Below are positions 22,212 through 33,153 of a stretch of 64,000 nucleotides of DNA, in pieces. Numbering within the stretch: position 1 is the first letter of the stretch; the number at the start of each line of letters is the position of its first letter. The notes below the pieces were generated by a model that was not told where the DNA came from, made no database searches, and worked only from the letters and a program-made list of their open reading frames with translations. Made by a program: the position numbers and the translations under genes. The stretch is from Zanthoxylum bungeanum (Eukaryota; Streptophyta; Magnoliopsida; Sapindales; Rutaceae): NCBI GenBank assembly GCA_019454045.1, contig SKCR01025337.1, forward strand, positions 1 through 64,000, read 5' to 3'.

Positions 22212-22561
22212 AGCGCCCCCATCATAGCAGCAATAAATTTATTTTCATTTGTATAAACATTCACAATAAATGATTTTAATAGACTATATATTTATTTTAT
22301 TTAATAAATTATTATTATAATAACAAATTAATCATTAGAATAAAAATAATTGTACTATTATTCGGGAATTTTTTTGAAATAATAATATTTTTTAAAATAT
22401 TAAATTGAATATTTCAGAGCAAAAGTATGTAAAATAATAAATTTTTTATACTTTTAGCATCAAATTATTCGACACTAAAAGTAATAAAATAATATTGACT
22501 TAGTAATAATTTATTGATTTTAGCGTCGAATATTTTTCGTCGTCAAATATATACTGTAGTG

Positions 22562-23575
22562 TTGAAAAATACACTTTTTCGTCGAAAAATTTGGACGCAA
22601 AATCTGAAGTTTTGGTTTGACGCTGATTGTCTTTTTCATTCACATTTTGAAGTCGAAATTTAATGTCGAAATTGTTCGACGCAAATTAGTCTGAGCATCC
22701 AATAAATAGCCATCAAATTAAACAGCGATAAATGTGAGCAATTATGGTGGGATTCTTTAATAAGAGACTTATTTATTACACATCATTCTTCAATTTGAAG
22801 TCATGTATTTACCACTCCACAGGCCAATGAACCTTGATGCAGTTTCTTTTAATCTTAACTTGAAGTTCCTTCAAATCAAGGAGTTTAAGAGTAAAAGAAA
22901 ACAGTGATTCAGACAACGTAGACTCTAAATAGTTTCGGTATGTCAAGTTTGGTCGAAAAAGACATAATTAAATATAGAAAAAATCATAAAAAGAACCCTA
23001 TATATTTATCTCAGCATCCCATAAGAAAAAAAATTATTTGACTTGGTTATGTCAAAGTTCCTGCAATTATAGAGGGATTTGCAGTTAGTGGAGGGCTGGA
23101 CCCTTGTTGTGTGCAAGTTCCCGGTGCCAGCTTGATATCATTTGCTTGAAACTTAATAAACCTCATCTTTCCACGCAGCAGTAATGAATGTACCCAAATC
23201 ATTTGAGTCCCAAATCGGCATTCAGTAATTGGATGCAATGGAATAATCACTTAAAAGAAGGCCACAGCTGACAACATTGAATATGCCATATGGATGTCTA
23301 AATAAATCACACAACTAACTAACTAGTCTAACAACTCTTTAACAACTGGACAATGAAAATCACAATGTTTGTTTTTTAATAGCTTGACTTTAATTATAAA
23401 AAGCAAACAAATAAAAAGAAAATACAAATTGCGTAATGGGTTTTGAAATCTATAATAAAACATGGCCAGCTATGTTTGCTCAAGTTTATGCATTCCCCAT
23501 ATCATCTCTTGTAATAAAACCTCAAAGTAGTTTATCCTCAAAATTAATTAAAGCTGCATTGATTTTCCCGGACAA
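22562..23575. other. Flank with CACTA-like words, then upstream region of the small gene
   Basis: Up to about 22690 further GTCGAA and GACGC words occur (for example 'ttcgacgcaaatt'), so either the CACTA element extends further or a fragment of another abuts it. From about 22700 to 23575 I see no gene or repeat. This must contain the promoter of the gene at 23576, but I cannot assign a TATA box. The minus-strand frame at 23047-23250 has no recognisable content. Confidence 0.45.
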
Positions 23576-24002
23576 ATGAGAACAAGAGCTTTTGTTATCA
23601 TATTCTTCTTCTGGGCTTTCCTCACCCTCATCACTCCTACTCTTATTCTCTTGTCGGAGTCTTCAAAAACAGCTTTGGATCAAAATGGTATGATAAATGT
23701 ATGAATTCTCAAAGTTTCAAGTTTGTTTCTTCAACTTATTGTCTGGGTAATTTGTTTTGTTTCTTAATATATTTGCAGGGAAAGTGGGTGAAGGAATGAA
23801 GCCTAGGAAAATGATGACGTATTCAGAGAAACATCTTAGCACCCCAATAACTCCGCCTGCAAAGAAGGTGTCAGTGCCACTGACACCAACGCCGGCACCG
23901 GCACCAGCACCAGCGCCAGTTGATCAACAAGCTTTCAGAATTGAAATGCTTACTAGAAAGCAACAATCAGGCAAGTTTATCAAGTCAATATCATCAGACT
24001 AA
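23576..24002 (+). CDS. Small secreted or signal-anchored Ala/Pro-rich protein, two exons
   Basis: Exon 1 is 23576-23687 (37 codons plus one base). The intron is 23688-23778 (91 bp, GTATGA...TTTGCAG, phase 1) and exon 2 is 23779-24002. The joined product is 111 residues with no stop. It starts MRTRA, then a hydrophobic stretch (about residues 6-27, FVIIFFFWAFLTLI...) typical of a signal peptide or anchor. A basic middle follows (KPRKMM), then TPTPAPAPAPAPAPV at about residues 74-88, the Ala-Pro motif that is hydroxylated and O-glycosylated in arabinogalactan peptides, and a charged tail (MLTRKQQSGKF). It is the only intact host-type gene in the window. I do not recognise the family. It may be a precursor of a secreted peptide or an AG-peptide-like wall protein. 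Confidence 0.72.
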
Positions 24003-24038
24003 GAGCGTGTCAAAGTGTTCCCAGGTTCCTGTCTGATC

Positions 24039-24090
24039 GATATTACTCGATGCATGATTATAATGATATTACTCGATGCATGATTATAAT
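24039..24090. repeat. Perfect 26-bp tandem duplication in the 3' flank of the small gene
   Basis: The unit 'gatattactcgatgcatg...' of 26 bases occurs twice in direct succession (24039-24064 and 24065-24090) just after the stop, probably in the 3' UTR. Confidence 0.85.
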
Positions 24091-25712
24091 GTGTAAATAT
24101 TATGCATAAATATGCTGCTTTAATTCAGATTTGAGGTCTATTATCTAAAAATAAAAAATAAAAAAAACACGAGAGAAATATATACTGATTAATGCATGCT
24201 AATGTCAATAATTTTTATTGTTAATTTATTAATAAGTGTGAAATCCATTAAATCTGAAGCATGAAATTTATCAAAAAAATATTCAAACAATGATTCATAC
24301 TCCACTGCCGATTCAAAATTTTCTCTAAAGTAAAGAAAATTTTACAATTGCAAGATTTCTTTTTCTTCCTCTTACAAAATGATGTAGTAGTCACCAAATA
24401 TTTAATGAAAAAATAAAATTATTATGCTTGTTGAACTGGCCAAAGTATTCAGTTTTCATATCTAGTTGGTGCACTTGCCCACTGACCATAACAATTTTCC
24501 AAAATTTTTAATTATAAATTGATGTATCAGTAAGAGAAAAAGATAAGTTTAAATTGGCAATTTAAACTCAACAGCCAGAGTACGTATAAATGTAATCACT
24601 TCTGCAAATTGTATACGGTACGCTACTTCAACTTTGATATATAAAAATAGTGGTGTGTTGAACTCGATTTGCAACCTAAACAGGTAACAATAATTATAAA
24701 TAATTAAATCAATTATAAATAATTAGTGCTCCTCTTTGAGCAACATGACATTGACATGAGCACCGTATCAATATATCATATTGACAAGTGTTCATGTAAC
24801 TCATTTTTTGTCTCTCCTTCAAAGAAACTAACCATAAAAGGAGGTTTGGTTGACAAAAATATCATCTTCATCTTGTGGTGGTCCTCAATTAATCACAATA
24901 TGTTTATGTATCCAATATGGCTTTGACAACTGACACCACAAATAGATGCTTCGTAAGTTGAAATATTGCACAATTGCATTTATTTTGCTTATGGTGGCAG
25001 CAACGATCATTATTTGTTTCCTTTATTCAATTCTATTCTTAACGTATATTTTCATCATTAATTTCTATCCTTCAGTGATTTAATTAAATTACTCCAAAAA
25101 TGATTTGTGATTAATAAAAAAATATTCGGAGATTAATCGGAAAGAATAAAGATGATATTTCGTAAAATAAAAAATATGAAATTCATTTCTCGGTATCCTC
25201 TAAATATCACTAAAAAACATACTTTTATCATAAGAAAAAGGTTAAACAATTAAAAAATTGAGAGAGAAAATTAAAGATTCTGAAGAAAAATAAGAAAAAG
25301 AAAAAGAAACGAGTCTTTGGTAAATCGGATAATTTTCAAAAATCGAAAATAAGCCACTAATTTATCAAAAAGCGACTATCTTCGATCAAATCAAATCGTC
25401 TATTAACGATCAACGATTAATATGTATACATCTTATACGACCGACACGTTGTTGTCTTCGTAAAAAAAGTGTGACCTGTCTTACAATTTTTTAATCAGGT
25501 TAAACCGATACATTTGCCATTGCATAAATATATATGATGATTGCTCGCATCGTACAATATTAATTGAGTGCATAATTATTATATATCCGGTCTTTGCCCT
25601 AGACTAGAAGATAATTAAAACATTATTCATCCGGTCTTGGCATTATTCATTCAAAGATATTGAAAATTTGGAGTACACATGTTACTTATCCGGTCTTTGC
25701 CTAGACTAGATG
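24091..25712. other. Non-coding AT-rich spacer
   Basis: No coding frame with recognisable content. Near the right end the phrase 'atccggtctttgcc' followed by 'ctagacta' occurs twice (about 25586 and 25688), with a third partial 'atccggtcttggc' at 25629. This is a small dispersed duplication at the edge of the Copia-2 insertion. Confidence 0.55.
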
Positions 25713-26222
25713 TGTTGGAAATTCTTCTAAATGTTCATTAAAGGTATATTTATCTTTTGGATGCATTGAGTGCATGTGAGGGGTATAACCCTTTGGATGG
25801 TTGCACCCCACCCCAAGGGGTGCCCTATTTGCACCCTTTCATGCCTTATAAAAGATGCATCATATCCAAATACAAGATAACAGAAAGAAATATGAATTTG
25901 TGAGTCATTTGTTTTGTTTGGTTTTTGAGAGAGAGTTCCACCATTTTCCTAGATCAAGCATTTGCTAAGGAGTGCTCCTTGAACAAGAAGCAACCAAGTT
26001 ATCCTGGGAGAACATTGGCCAATTCGAATCTGTGAAGCACCTGTGACGGAGGCTAATAAGTTCTTAAGGATAGAGAGATCTCGACTTGGATTCGTCATTG
26101 TATTTTCAAGGTTTTCTATAGTTTTCATGTTTTAGGGTTTTATGATAGTTTGATTAGTATTTTCTGGTTTAATTTGTTTGAAGCATGTTGTTTTAATGTT
26201 TAATGACACTAATAGGCCAACA
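25713..26222 (+). repeat. Copia-2 5' LTR
   Basis: TATA box TATAAAA at 25847-25853. Contains the self-complement segment TAATAAGTTCTTAAG at 26054-26068 (26054 is T where Copia-1 has C). Ends CCAACA. Confidence 0.93.
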
Positions 26223-26224
26223 AT

Positions 26225-26239
26225 CTTAAGAACTTATTA
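26225..26239 (+). promoter_or_regulatory. Copia-2 putative primer-binding site (non-tRNA type)
   Basis: CTTAAGAACTTATTA starts two bases after the LTR. It is the exact complement of 26054-26068 in the LTR. Its last base is A where Copia-1 has G, matching the T-for-C change in the LTR, so pairing is kept by a compensatory change. Confidence 0.5.
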
Positions 26240-26321
26240 TCAGTGTTGTTAAATATCAAATTGCATGCGTAGTTAAGAAAATTTCTGGAAAAAATAGAGT
26301 CTGTGCATGAAAAAACCCATA

Positions 26322-26625
26322 GGGCGTTCGAACGCCCGACGAACGTAAATGCTTAAAACTGAAATTTCGTAAAAACGTTCGAACGCGTCTTCAAACGCAA
26401 CTCGAACGCGAGCCTTCTGCCTAAGAACGTTCGAACGCATCCTAAACGCAACTCGAACGCAAACTCTCTGGAATTATTCTGTTTGAACACGTTATAGAAC
26501 GCTACACGAACGTGAACTCTCTGGAAATACTTCGTTCGAAAGCGTTATCAAACGCAACACGAACGTACATACACTGGACAGTCTCGTTCGAATGTAGATA
26601 CGAACGCGACACTAACGAAATAGTC
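26322..26625 (+). repeat. Copia-2 leader array of GTTCGAAC / AACG words
   Basis: Opens with the perfect 16-bp palindrome GGGCGTTCGAACGCCC (26322-26337). About five degenerate units of 52-56 bp follow, each with (A/C)GTTCGAA-CG, 'aaacgcaac(t/a)cgaacg' and 'ctctggaa'. It is CpG-rich in an otherwise AT-rich leader. Copia-1 has nothing similar. Confidence 0.8.
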
Positions 26626-27218
26626 CTGGAATTGTTATAAACTGCAAACTTAAACTAATATTAACTTAGTAATTCATATACTGTAACACATTAATCTTGG
26701 TAGTATAGATTTAAGTTATTATTAGGTTGTTCAATTATCACAAGCATACACATAGTGATAAAGTTGAAATTGATTGTGTGTTGCATACTTGGGTGAGAAT
26801 TTAAAGTGTAATCATACACACGAAATTCCATCCAATCTTAATTGACACTTACACATATATCTACACATATCGTATATTATTTGTGCAATTGAAGAAGTGT
26901 AATTCTGGGTTTGAATTGCTAAAAGATCCTTTTGAAAAAAGTGTTTAAAGAATATTCTGTCAAAATGGCGATAAAAGCCTAAGTGGTCAGGGACTTAAGT
27001 GGTTACTCCGAACCCCCTAGTCCTTTGGGAATATTCGTTTATCCATTTTTCTAAAGAATCTTTAGTTAAAATTCAAGGACTTGTGTTTATTGGAACCACC
27101 GTCCAATAAAACAACAAGTGGTTACCTAGTATATCACTTTGAACAAGATCATACGTTGATCGTTGTGCAATTTATCTTTTGTAAATTAATTGACCCATAT
27201 TGGATTTTCCAGTTACAA
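26626..27218 (+). other. Copia-2 leader, non-coding
   Basis: Matches the Copia-1 leader from about 26665 (starting 'ttaatcttggtagtatag'). A segment of about 190 bp (26925-27120) is not present in Copia-1. No coding content. Confidence 0.6.
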
Positions 27219-28912
27219 ATGGCTAGCGGAAACATCACAGTACCGGTCTCTCATGGAGAAATGCCGGAGAAATTTGGTGGGGCAAATTTCAAACAGTGGT
27301 AGAGCAAAATACTGTTCTACCTGACAACTCTCCAGTTGGCTAAATTCCTCAAAGATCCTCCGGGTCCTGTGGAGGGTGAATCGGAAATGGCCAAGGAAGA
27401 GCGAGAACAGACCTGGATGTCTGGAGACTTTTTATGCAAGAACTACCTTTTGGGTGGTCTTGACAATACCATGTACAATGTGTACCAAGGCATGACTTCT
27501 GTGAAGATTCTCTGGGAATCTCCCGAGAAGAAATATAAAACCGAGGATGTCGGATAAAAGAAATTTGTCGTGAGTAGGTTCCTGGACTACAAGATGGTAG
27601 ATTCAAGGACGGTGATGTCTCAGTTGGGTGAACTGCAGTTGATCATTCATGAAATACTGGATGAGGGAATGAAACTCTGTGAGATGTTTCAAGTTGACAC
27701 CATAATTGAAAAGTTTCCTCCATCATGGAAGGACTTCGGGAGCTATCTGAAACACAAAAGGAAGCAGATGAGCCTTGAAGACCTCAGTGTTCGATTGAGA
27801 ATCGAGGAGGACAACAGGATGTCCGAGAAGGCCAGATACAAGACTATGGAGTCTAAGGCCAACATCATTGAGGGTGTAAAGGGTAGCAAGAAGAGAAAAA
27901 ACAGTGGAGCTGATTCTTCGAACAAGAAGTTCAAGGGGAAATGCTACAACTGTGGAAAGAGCGGTCATATGTCAAAGGACTACAGAAACAAGAAGTCTCA
28001 GGACAATGGCAAGAAAAAGAAAAATGAGGCCCACGTCACTGAAGGTGAGCAGCTGACTGATGAGATCTCAGAGATGGAACTATCAGCAGTGGTAACCGAA
28101 GCCAACATAGTTGGGAATCCGAGAGAATGGTGGGTAAACACTGGGGCTACTCGTCATATCTGTGCAGATAGCAAGATGTTTTCCTTGTATCAGAAGGTCG
28201 ATGGCGGCGATCATATGACAATGAAAACTCGTCTACCTCTCAGGTGGTTGGACAAGGCACAATGGTTCTGAAGATGACATCCGGAAATGAGCTAACATTG
28301 AAGAATATACTGCATGTTCCAGATATTCGGAAGAACTTGGTCTCGGGCTCTCTCCTTAGTAGGCTGGTTTTAAGCTTGTATTTATTTGTTTCTGATAAGT
28401 TGTAATGACAAAGAATGATATGTATGTAGAAAAGGTTACCTAACTGAAGGCTTTTTCAAACTAAATGTAATGACTGTCAATCGTGCTATTAATAAAGCTA
28501 GTACTTCTGCTTATATTATTGAGTCACAAAATGTATGGCATGGGAGGTTAGGACATGTTAATTATGATATTTTGCGTAAATTATTCAATGGACTTATACC
28601 TAAATTTGCAATTGATAGCCAACATAAGTGTGAGGCATGCGTTGAACCAAAATTGCATAAACATCATTCATATGTTGAACGCAGTTCTGACCCTTTAGAA
28701 CTTGTACACACGAGAGGTGTGTGACATGAATATTGTGCAACAAGAGGCGGTAAAAGTACTTCTTTGTCACTTTTTCGATGATAGCACAAGATTCTGCTAG
28801 TGTATTTACTGAGGAGCAAAGCTGAAGCTATTGAGAATCTTTGTACACTATAGGGCGAAGTTGAAAATCACTGCAGAAAATCAAAAAATCAGGAGTTTAG
28901 AGGTGGTGAATA
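27219..28912 (+). pseudogene. Copia-2 gag, protease and N-terminal integrase (broken)
   Basis: ATG 27219 gives the same MASGNITVPVSHGE start as Copia-1. A TAG at 27300 replaces a Trp/Gln position, and later pieces run 27336-27557 and 27570-28271. Visible: zinc knuckle [14 protein letters not shown], whose last Cys is replaced by Tyr; a protease box [12 protein letters not shown], in which the catalytic Asp is Asn; and the HHCC integrase domain at 28515-28665 ([20 protein letters not shown]). From 28725 the integrase core degenerates through single-base losses until Copia-3 interrupts it. Confidence 0.9.
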
Positions 28913-31316
28913 TGTAGGGGTTGGTGCTCAGAGCGCCAATTCCCGGTTGTATTTTGTTAAATACTTCTGTAAAACATTATTATTAGTAATAATATATGCA
29001 GTTTCTATAATATAATCTAATCTTTTATATGGTAAAGACGTAATGACCCTAGAATGATTAGTCATGATACAGTTGCAAAAGCGTCGCAACGGACATTGAG
29101 TCGTATCATGACGTTGTCATTCTCAGACAGTTCCTGGTCAAGGTTTACACTACTTGGTCAGTATAGTAAACCCGTTGAGACCGGTACATGTCGTATACTG
29201 GAATATATGATTCCAATGGTTTCTCAATGAACCATTAGTCTTGGAGACTAGTATAGACGTGTAGGTGTTTATAGCGGATAAACACTGAACGACTCACCGA
29301 AGATTCTTAATGGATGGTACACCAGCGTCAATAAGAATCTTCTTGGGTTGAGTAGCACTTGTGATTCTTAGACTTGAGATGCCATTGTGGGCACATGAGA
29401 CATCTTCTACACTTAGACGGCAGTCACGTCACCGATCTATTTAGATCAGACCTCCGCCTGTTCGTTGGGTGTAGATAGATCCTCAGGGTGTCCTATGTGT
29501 ATCAAGATAGGATCCGTCAGTTCTGTGTACCAGAGCATAGGTAGTCCATATGATTAGCAATCAGATAAAACCATGGGCCCGTGGTAAGTTTAGAAGCTAG
29601 TTCTAAACATTCTTTTTGAGATTGCTAATAGAATAGTCGACTGGATAAGTCCCGATAGAGATTTGACGTTTACATCTATATCTCTGGGATTTATCCGGAT
29701 ACCTGTGACGGAGGAATTATACATTTGCGATGACCTCGACCTGTATGGTTTAGCGAGATTATCCGTGATCGTCATAATCTACGGGTGGATAGATTATGGA
29801 CATGAAATTTGATTTCGTGACGGATATACCTGAACCTAGAGAGTCTCAATAATGAAACATACTCGTTGAGCACTAGAGCAACTAATAAATAATATTGATT
29901 ATTATAAAGTCGTTTAATGGTTAAACGCATATTATATATATTATTTATTTATACATGCTAAACATTTACTTATTATTGTGTATTTACATTTAATACTTGA
30001 TTAATTTAAATACACATTAATTAATAGTCAAAATGAGTTATTTGACTTATTTCCTAAATGAATATATGTTTTTAATATTTAATGTAAATATTATACATAT
30101 ATTTAATATATTTGTATTTGATTAATTAATTAATTATTTAATTGTTAAATGATTAAATTAATTAAAATATAAATATCTTATGTTAGGATAATTAAAGTAA
30201 ATGACATTAGTTGCAATTGTTGACCAAAATAAATATCTAATAAAGTTATAAGATATTTATGCAAGTTGACATTATAATAATTGAAATGAAATTGAAATTA
30301 CAATTTGTTGATTTTGTCTTGTAATTTCGGCCAAGGTGAAATTTTACAAGTATAAATTGTTTTTCATTTCATTTAACACTTAACCTAATACACTTTATAA
30401 CAAACAAACTCCATTGAAGAAAGCTTGAAACTTTGAGAAAGAAAGAAAAATCAAAGAAAAAGCTTGAATTTAGTAAGTTTTTCAAACTTACTATTAGAGA
30501 GGAATATGTTCCTTAGGATCTAGGCTTCAACATATGTTGTTCTTAGTTATTTTCTTTCTTTATTTCTTTGTGTTTTTGTTGATGGAAGTTTGATTGAAGT
30601 GTTGAGCATGTATGATGAAGAAAGGATGTAACTATTGTAGTTATATGTATTCTTTTAAGGTTTATGAAACCATGTTGCTATTCTAGAGTTGTTGACCCAC
30701 TCTTAAATGACCTAGATTTGATCTTGAGTTGTTTCATTGTGTTGAGACTTGAATTGGATGAAAGATTGATGATTGAAACATTTGATTTAATGTAATTAGC
30801 CTAATTTGTCCAATTTGTGGAAATTGAAAAATTAGGGTTTATAACTAATTCCAAATTTGGGGGTTTTCATATATGTTGTGTATTTGGGTGTGTATATGAT
30901 GCATATAAAGTTTCATGTTGATTGGATTTCATTTGGATGAGTTTTGAAGCATGAAATGACAAAATGCACAATGTGCACCAATTGTGCTCTCTCGGCATTT
31001 GGAAGAATTTTGGGGATTTTGTTGCTTTGGTGTTTTGATGTTTTGAACATCATAAGTTCATCTTAGAAATGATTTAGAATCATTCAAAATTGATTGGATC
31101 AATTTCGGACTAAAACGGACAAAAATACAAAGCAAGGGTATTTCGGTAAATTCACTTAAAAATGTTTTATTGAATTTATTTTCATAATTTGATTATTGGA
31201 ATGTTAAATAAATATGTTTATTTATTTATCCGAGAAAAAGTTTTGAAATCTGAAAATCGGATTTTCACTTCCGCTGCGCTTCCCGCGCGACGGATCACCC
31301 CTAAATAACCCCTTCA
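28913..31316 (+). repeat. Copia-3 5' LTR
   Basis: TGTAGGGGTTGG...CCCCTTCA. AT-rich with no frame of note. Differs from the 3' copy by a replaced block near 29931-29965 and by many one-base indels after about 30200. Confidence 0.92.
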
Positions 31317-31319
31317 AAA

Positions 31320-31331
31320 TGGTATCAGAGC
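31320..31331 (+). promoter_or_regulatory. Copia-3 primer-binding site (initiator Met tRNA type)
   Basis: TGGTATCAGAGC, three bases after the LTR. This is the classical plant copia primer site and serves as a reference against which the absence in Copia-1 and Copia-2 stands out. Confidence 0.9.
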
Positions 31332-32072
31332 GAGTCTGATTCTAGGCCACTAAAATGATTAGCCTACATTGAATCAATGTTTAATCATGTTTTCTTGATT
31401 TATGCATGCTTATTAGGACTAATTTGATTAGATTTAGGGTGTATGACACTTAGCGGAAAATCCCTAATAATAAGGTTTAAATGTAATTTGTATTTGATGC
31501 ATGTTATATGGTCCGTCTTGTCAATACGGTTTATGAATACTCTTTGTGACTACATCCGAGACCGTGCCTCTGCTGTGAGGGTGTAGCCGATAAAGATTTA
31601 TTTATACCGGATGTATATCTGATACTAGATAAATTCAAGTAAAAGCGGAATTCTGAACGTGCCCTAGCTGTCAGGATTACGTAAGTAACTTGAGTTTATC
31701 ATTGACGAGTATTACCTTGGTACGTCTCCTTGTGGGCCTGCCTTCGCAGCGACAACGAGAAACGGCCAGGACCGGATACTTAGGAGTCACTGTTGAGTGA
31801 TTGACAAATGAGTTGTCTACCTGATGAATATACGTAGGCGAGACCGTGCCTCTGCTGTGAGCTGAAATATATTCACGGGATCCACTTTTCACTATTTATA
31901 TTTAATTTAATTATTAAATATTTGTATTCTGTTTTGGGATTACAGTATTGCATGATTTAGTGGGAGGGGCATATTAGATTAAAAATCCATGATCTAGTTT
32001 ATGCTTTTGATATTATATGAAACTGCTTAATTTCTGCTAACCGTTTTTCGTGATCTATATGATAGATTTGCG
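31332..32072 (+). other. Copia-3 leader with a 23-bp direct repeat
   Basis: Non-coding. The phrase CGAGACCGTGCCTCTGCTG plus four more identical bases occurs at 31557-31579 and 31839-31861, and a weaker relative 'cgtgccctagctgtcagg' near 31658. It could be a structured packaging or translation element. Confidence 0.55.
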
Positions 32073-33153
32073 ATGGCGGGTCAATCCACAAACCAGTTTG
32101 CGCGTATGTTAGATGCGAACAAACTAAAGGCGCTGAGAACTTTACGACTGGGAATTGGATTTGAGGATTGTCCTCGATTCCGAAAAGTTGGGTTATGTTC
32201 TTGAGGGTCCTTTACCCCTTGCAGTGGGTGAGGATGCTTCAGAGGAGGAACGCCAAGTTTTTGAAGCTTGGAAGAATGATGATTTAAGGGTTAAATCATA
32301 CATCCTTAGTTCGCTCTCTCCGAAACTCAAGCAACAATACTATGGAACATCAGATTCCTATAGTATGATAACATTATAGACAATCGTTCGAGAACCAGGA
32401 ACAGGTTATTGTTCACAAGGTCGCCATGGAACTGTTCCATGCGCGTCTGGATGAGGGGCAAAGTGTTAGCCCACATGTTCTTCAAATGATCGATTTGATC
32501 GATCAATTGAGGCAACATAATCTCATCCTAATGACATTCTCGGTAGGAGTGTCATTCTTGGTTCTCTGCCAGCTTCATTCCGCCAGTTTGTGATGTACTT
32601 CAACATGCACGGGACAGTCTGCACCTACCAGGAGCTACATAGGATGTTGCTCACGGCAGAAGAGGATCTGAAGAAGGGAGTACCGACTCGCCCACCTAGA
32701 TCTACTTCTCTGTCTGCTTCTTCCCAAGGAATGTCCAAGGGAAAGAAGAAGAAAGGGAAGAAGAAGAAGGCCTTCGGTCCTCCACAGCAGGCGAAGATAG
32801 CCAAGCCCAAAAGGGCTTCTGAAGACAAATGCCACCACTGCGGCAAGGTCGGGCACTGGAAAAGGAACTGTCCTGATTACATTGCCCAGCTGAGGAGAGA
32901 CAGAGCATCTACATCAGGTACTTTTATTTTTCCAGTTATTGATTTATCTTTGGCTTGTGAAGCCGTTACATCCAGCTGGATTTTAGATTCTGCTTGTCCC
33001 ATTCACATTTGCAATTCGTTGCAGGTGCTGAAGGAAAGTAGGAGGCTGAAGCCAGGGGAGATGCAGTTGCGGTTCGGGAGTGGAGACTCTTTGGATGCAG
33101 TTGCAGTGGGAGTATGCGAGATCTCATTGCCGAATGGGACACTTTTGTTATGA
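32073..33153 (+). pseudogene. Copia-3 gag and protease start
   Basis: ATG 32073 (MAGQSTNQFARMLDANKLK) is the Gag start. A one-base loss near 32127-32140 shifts the frame, and Gag resumes at about 32146 with LDLRIVLDSEKLGYVLEGPL, a strong copia Gag motif. It breaks again near 32378. The part 32590-33153 has a basic linker, the zinc knuckle CHHCGKVGHWKRNC and a protease box ILDSACPIHICNS, with Ala in place of the usual Gly after DS. Role in the family: particle formation and polyprotein cleavage. Confidence 0.9.

Larger units (their letters stand above)
10424..22561 (+). mobile_element. CACTA (En/Spm) DNA transposon, split by a nested LTR element
   Basis: The left end is CACTACAATAAAA (10424-) and the right end ACTGTAGTG (to 22561). 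Only about seven terminal bases, CACTACA, are inverted repeats. Dense subterminal words of the type TTTAGCGTCGAA / TTCGACGCTAAA fill 10440-10900 and 22450-22550; such arrays bind the TNPA-type protein in this superfamily. Inside are a tnp2-type transposase gene and a Transposase_24-type second gene, in the usual order. A 3-bp TSD is expected, but the flanks are TAA (left) and TTG (right), so the right boundary or the TSD is uncertain. Without the nested LTR element the element is about 7.2 kb. Confidence 0.85.
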
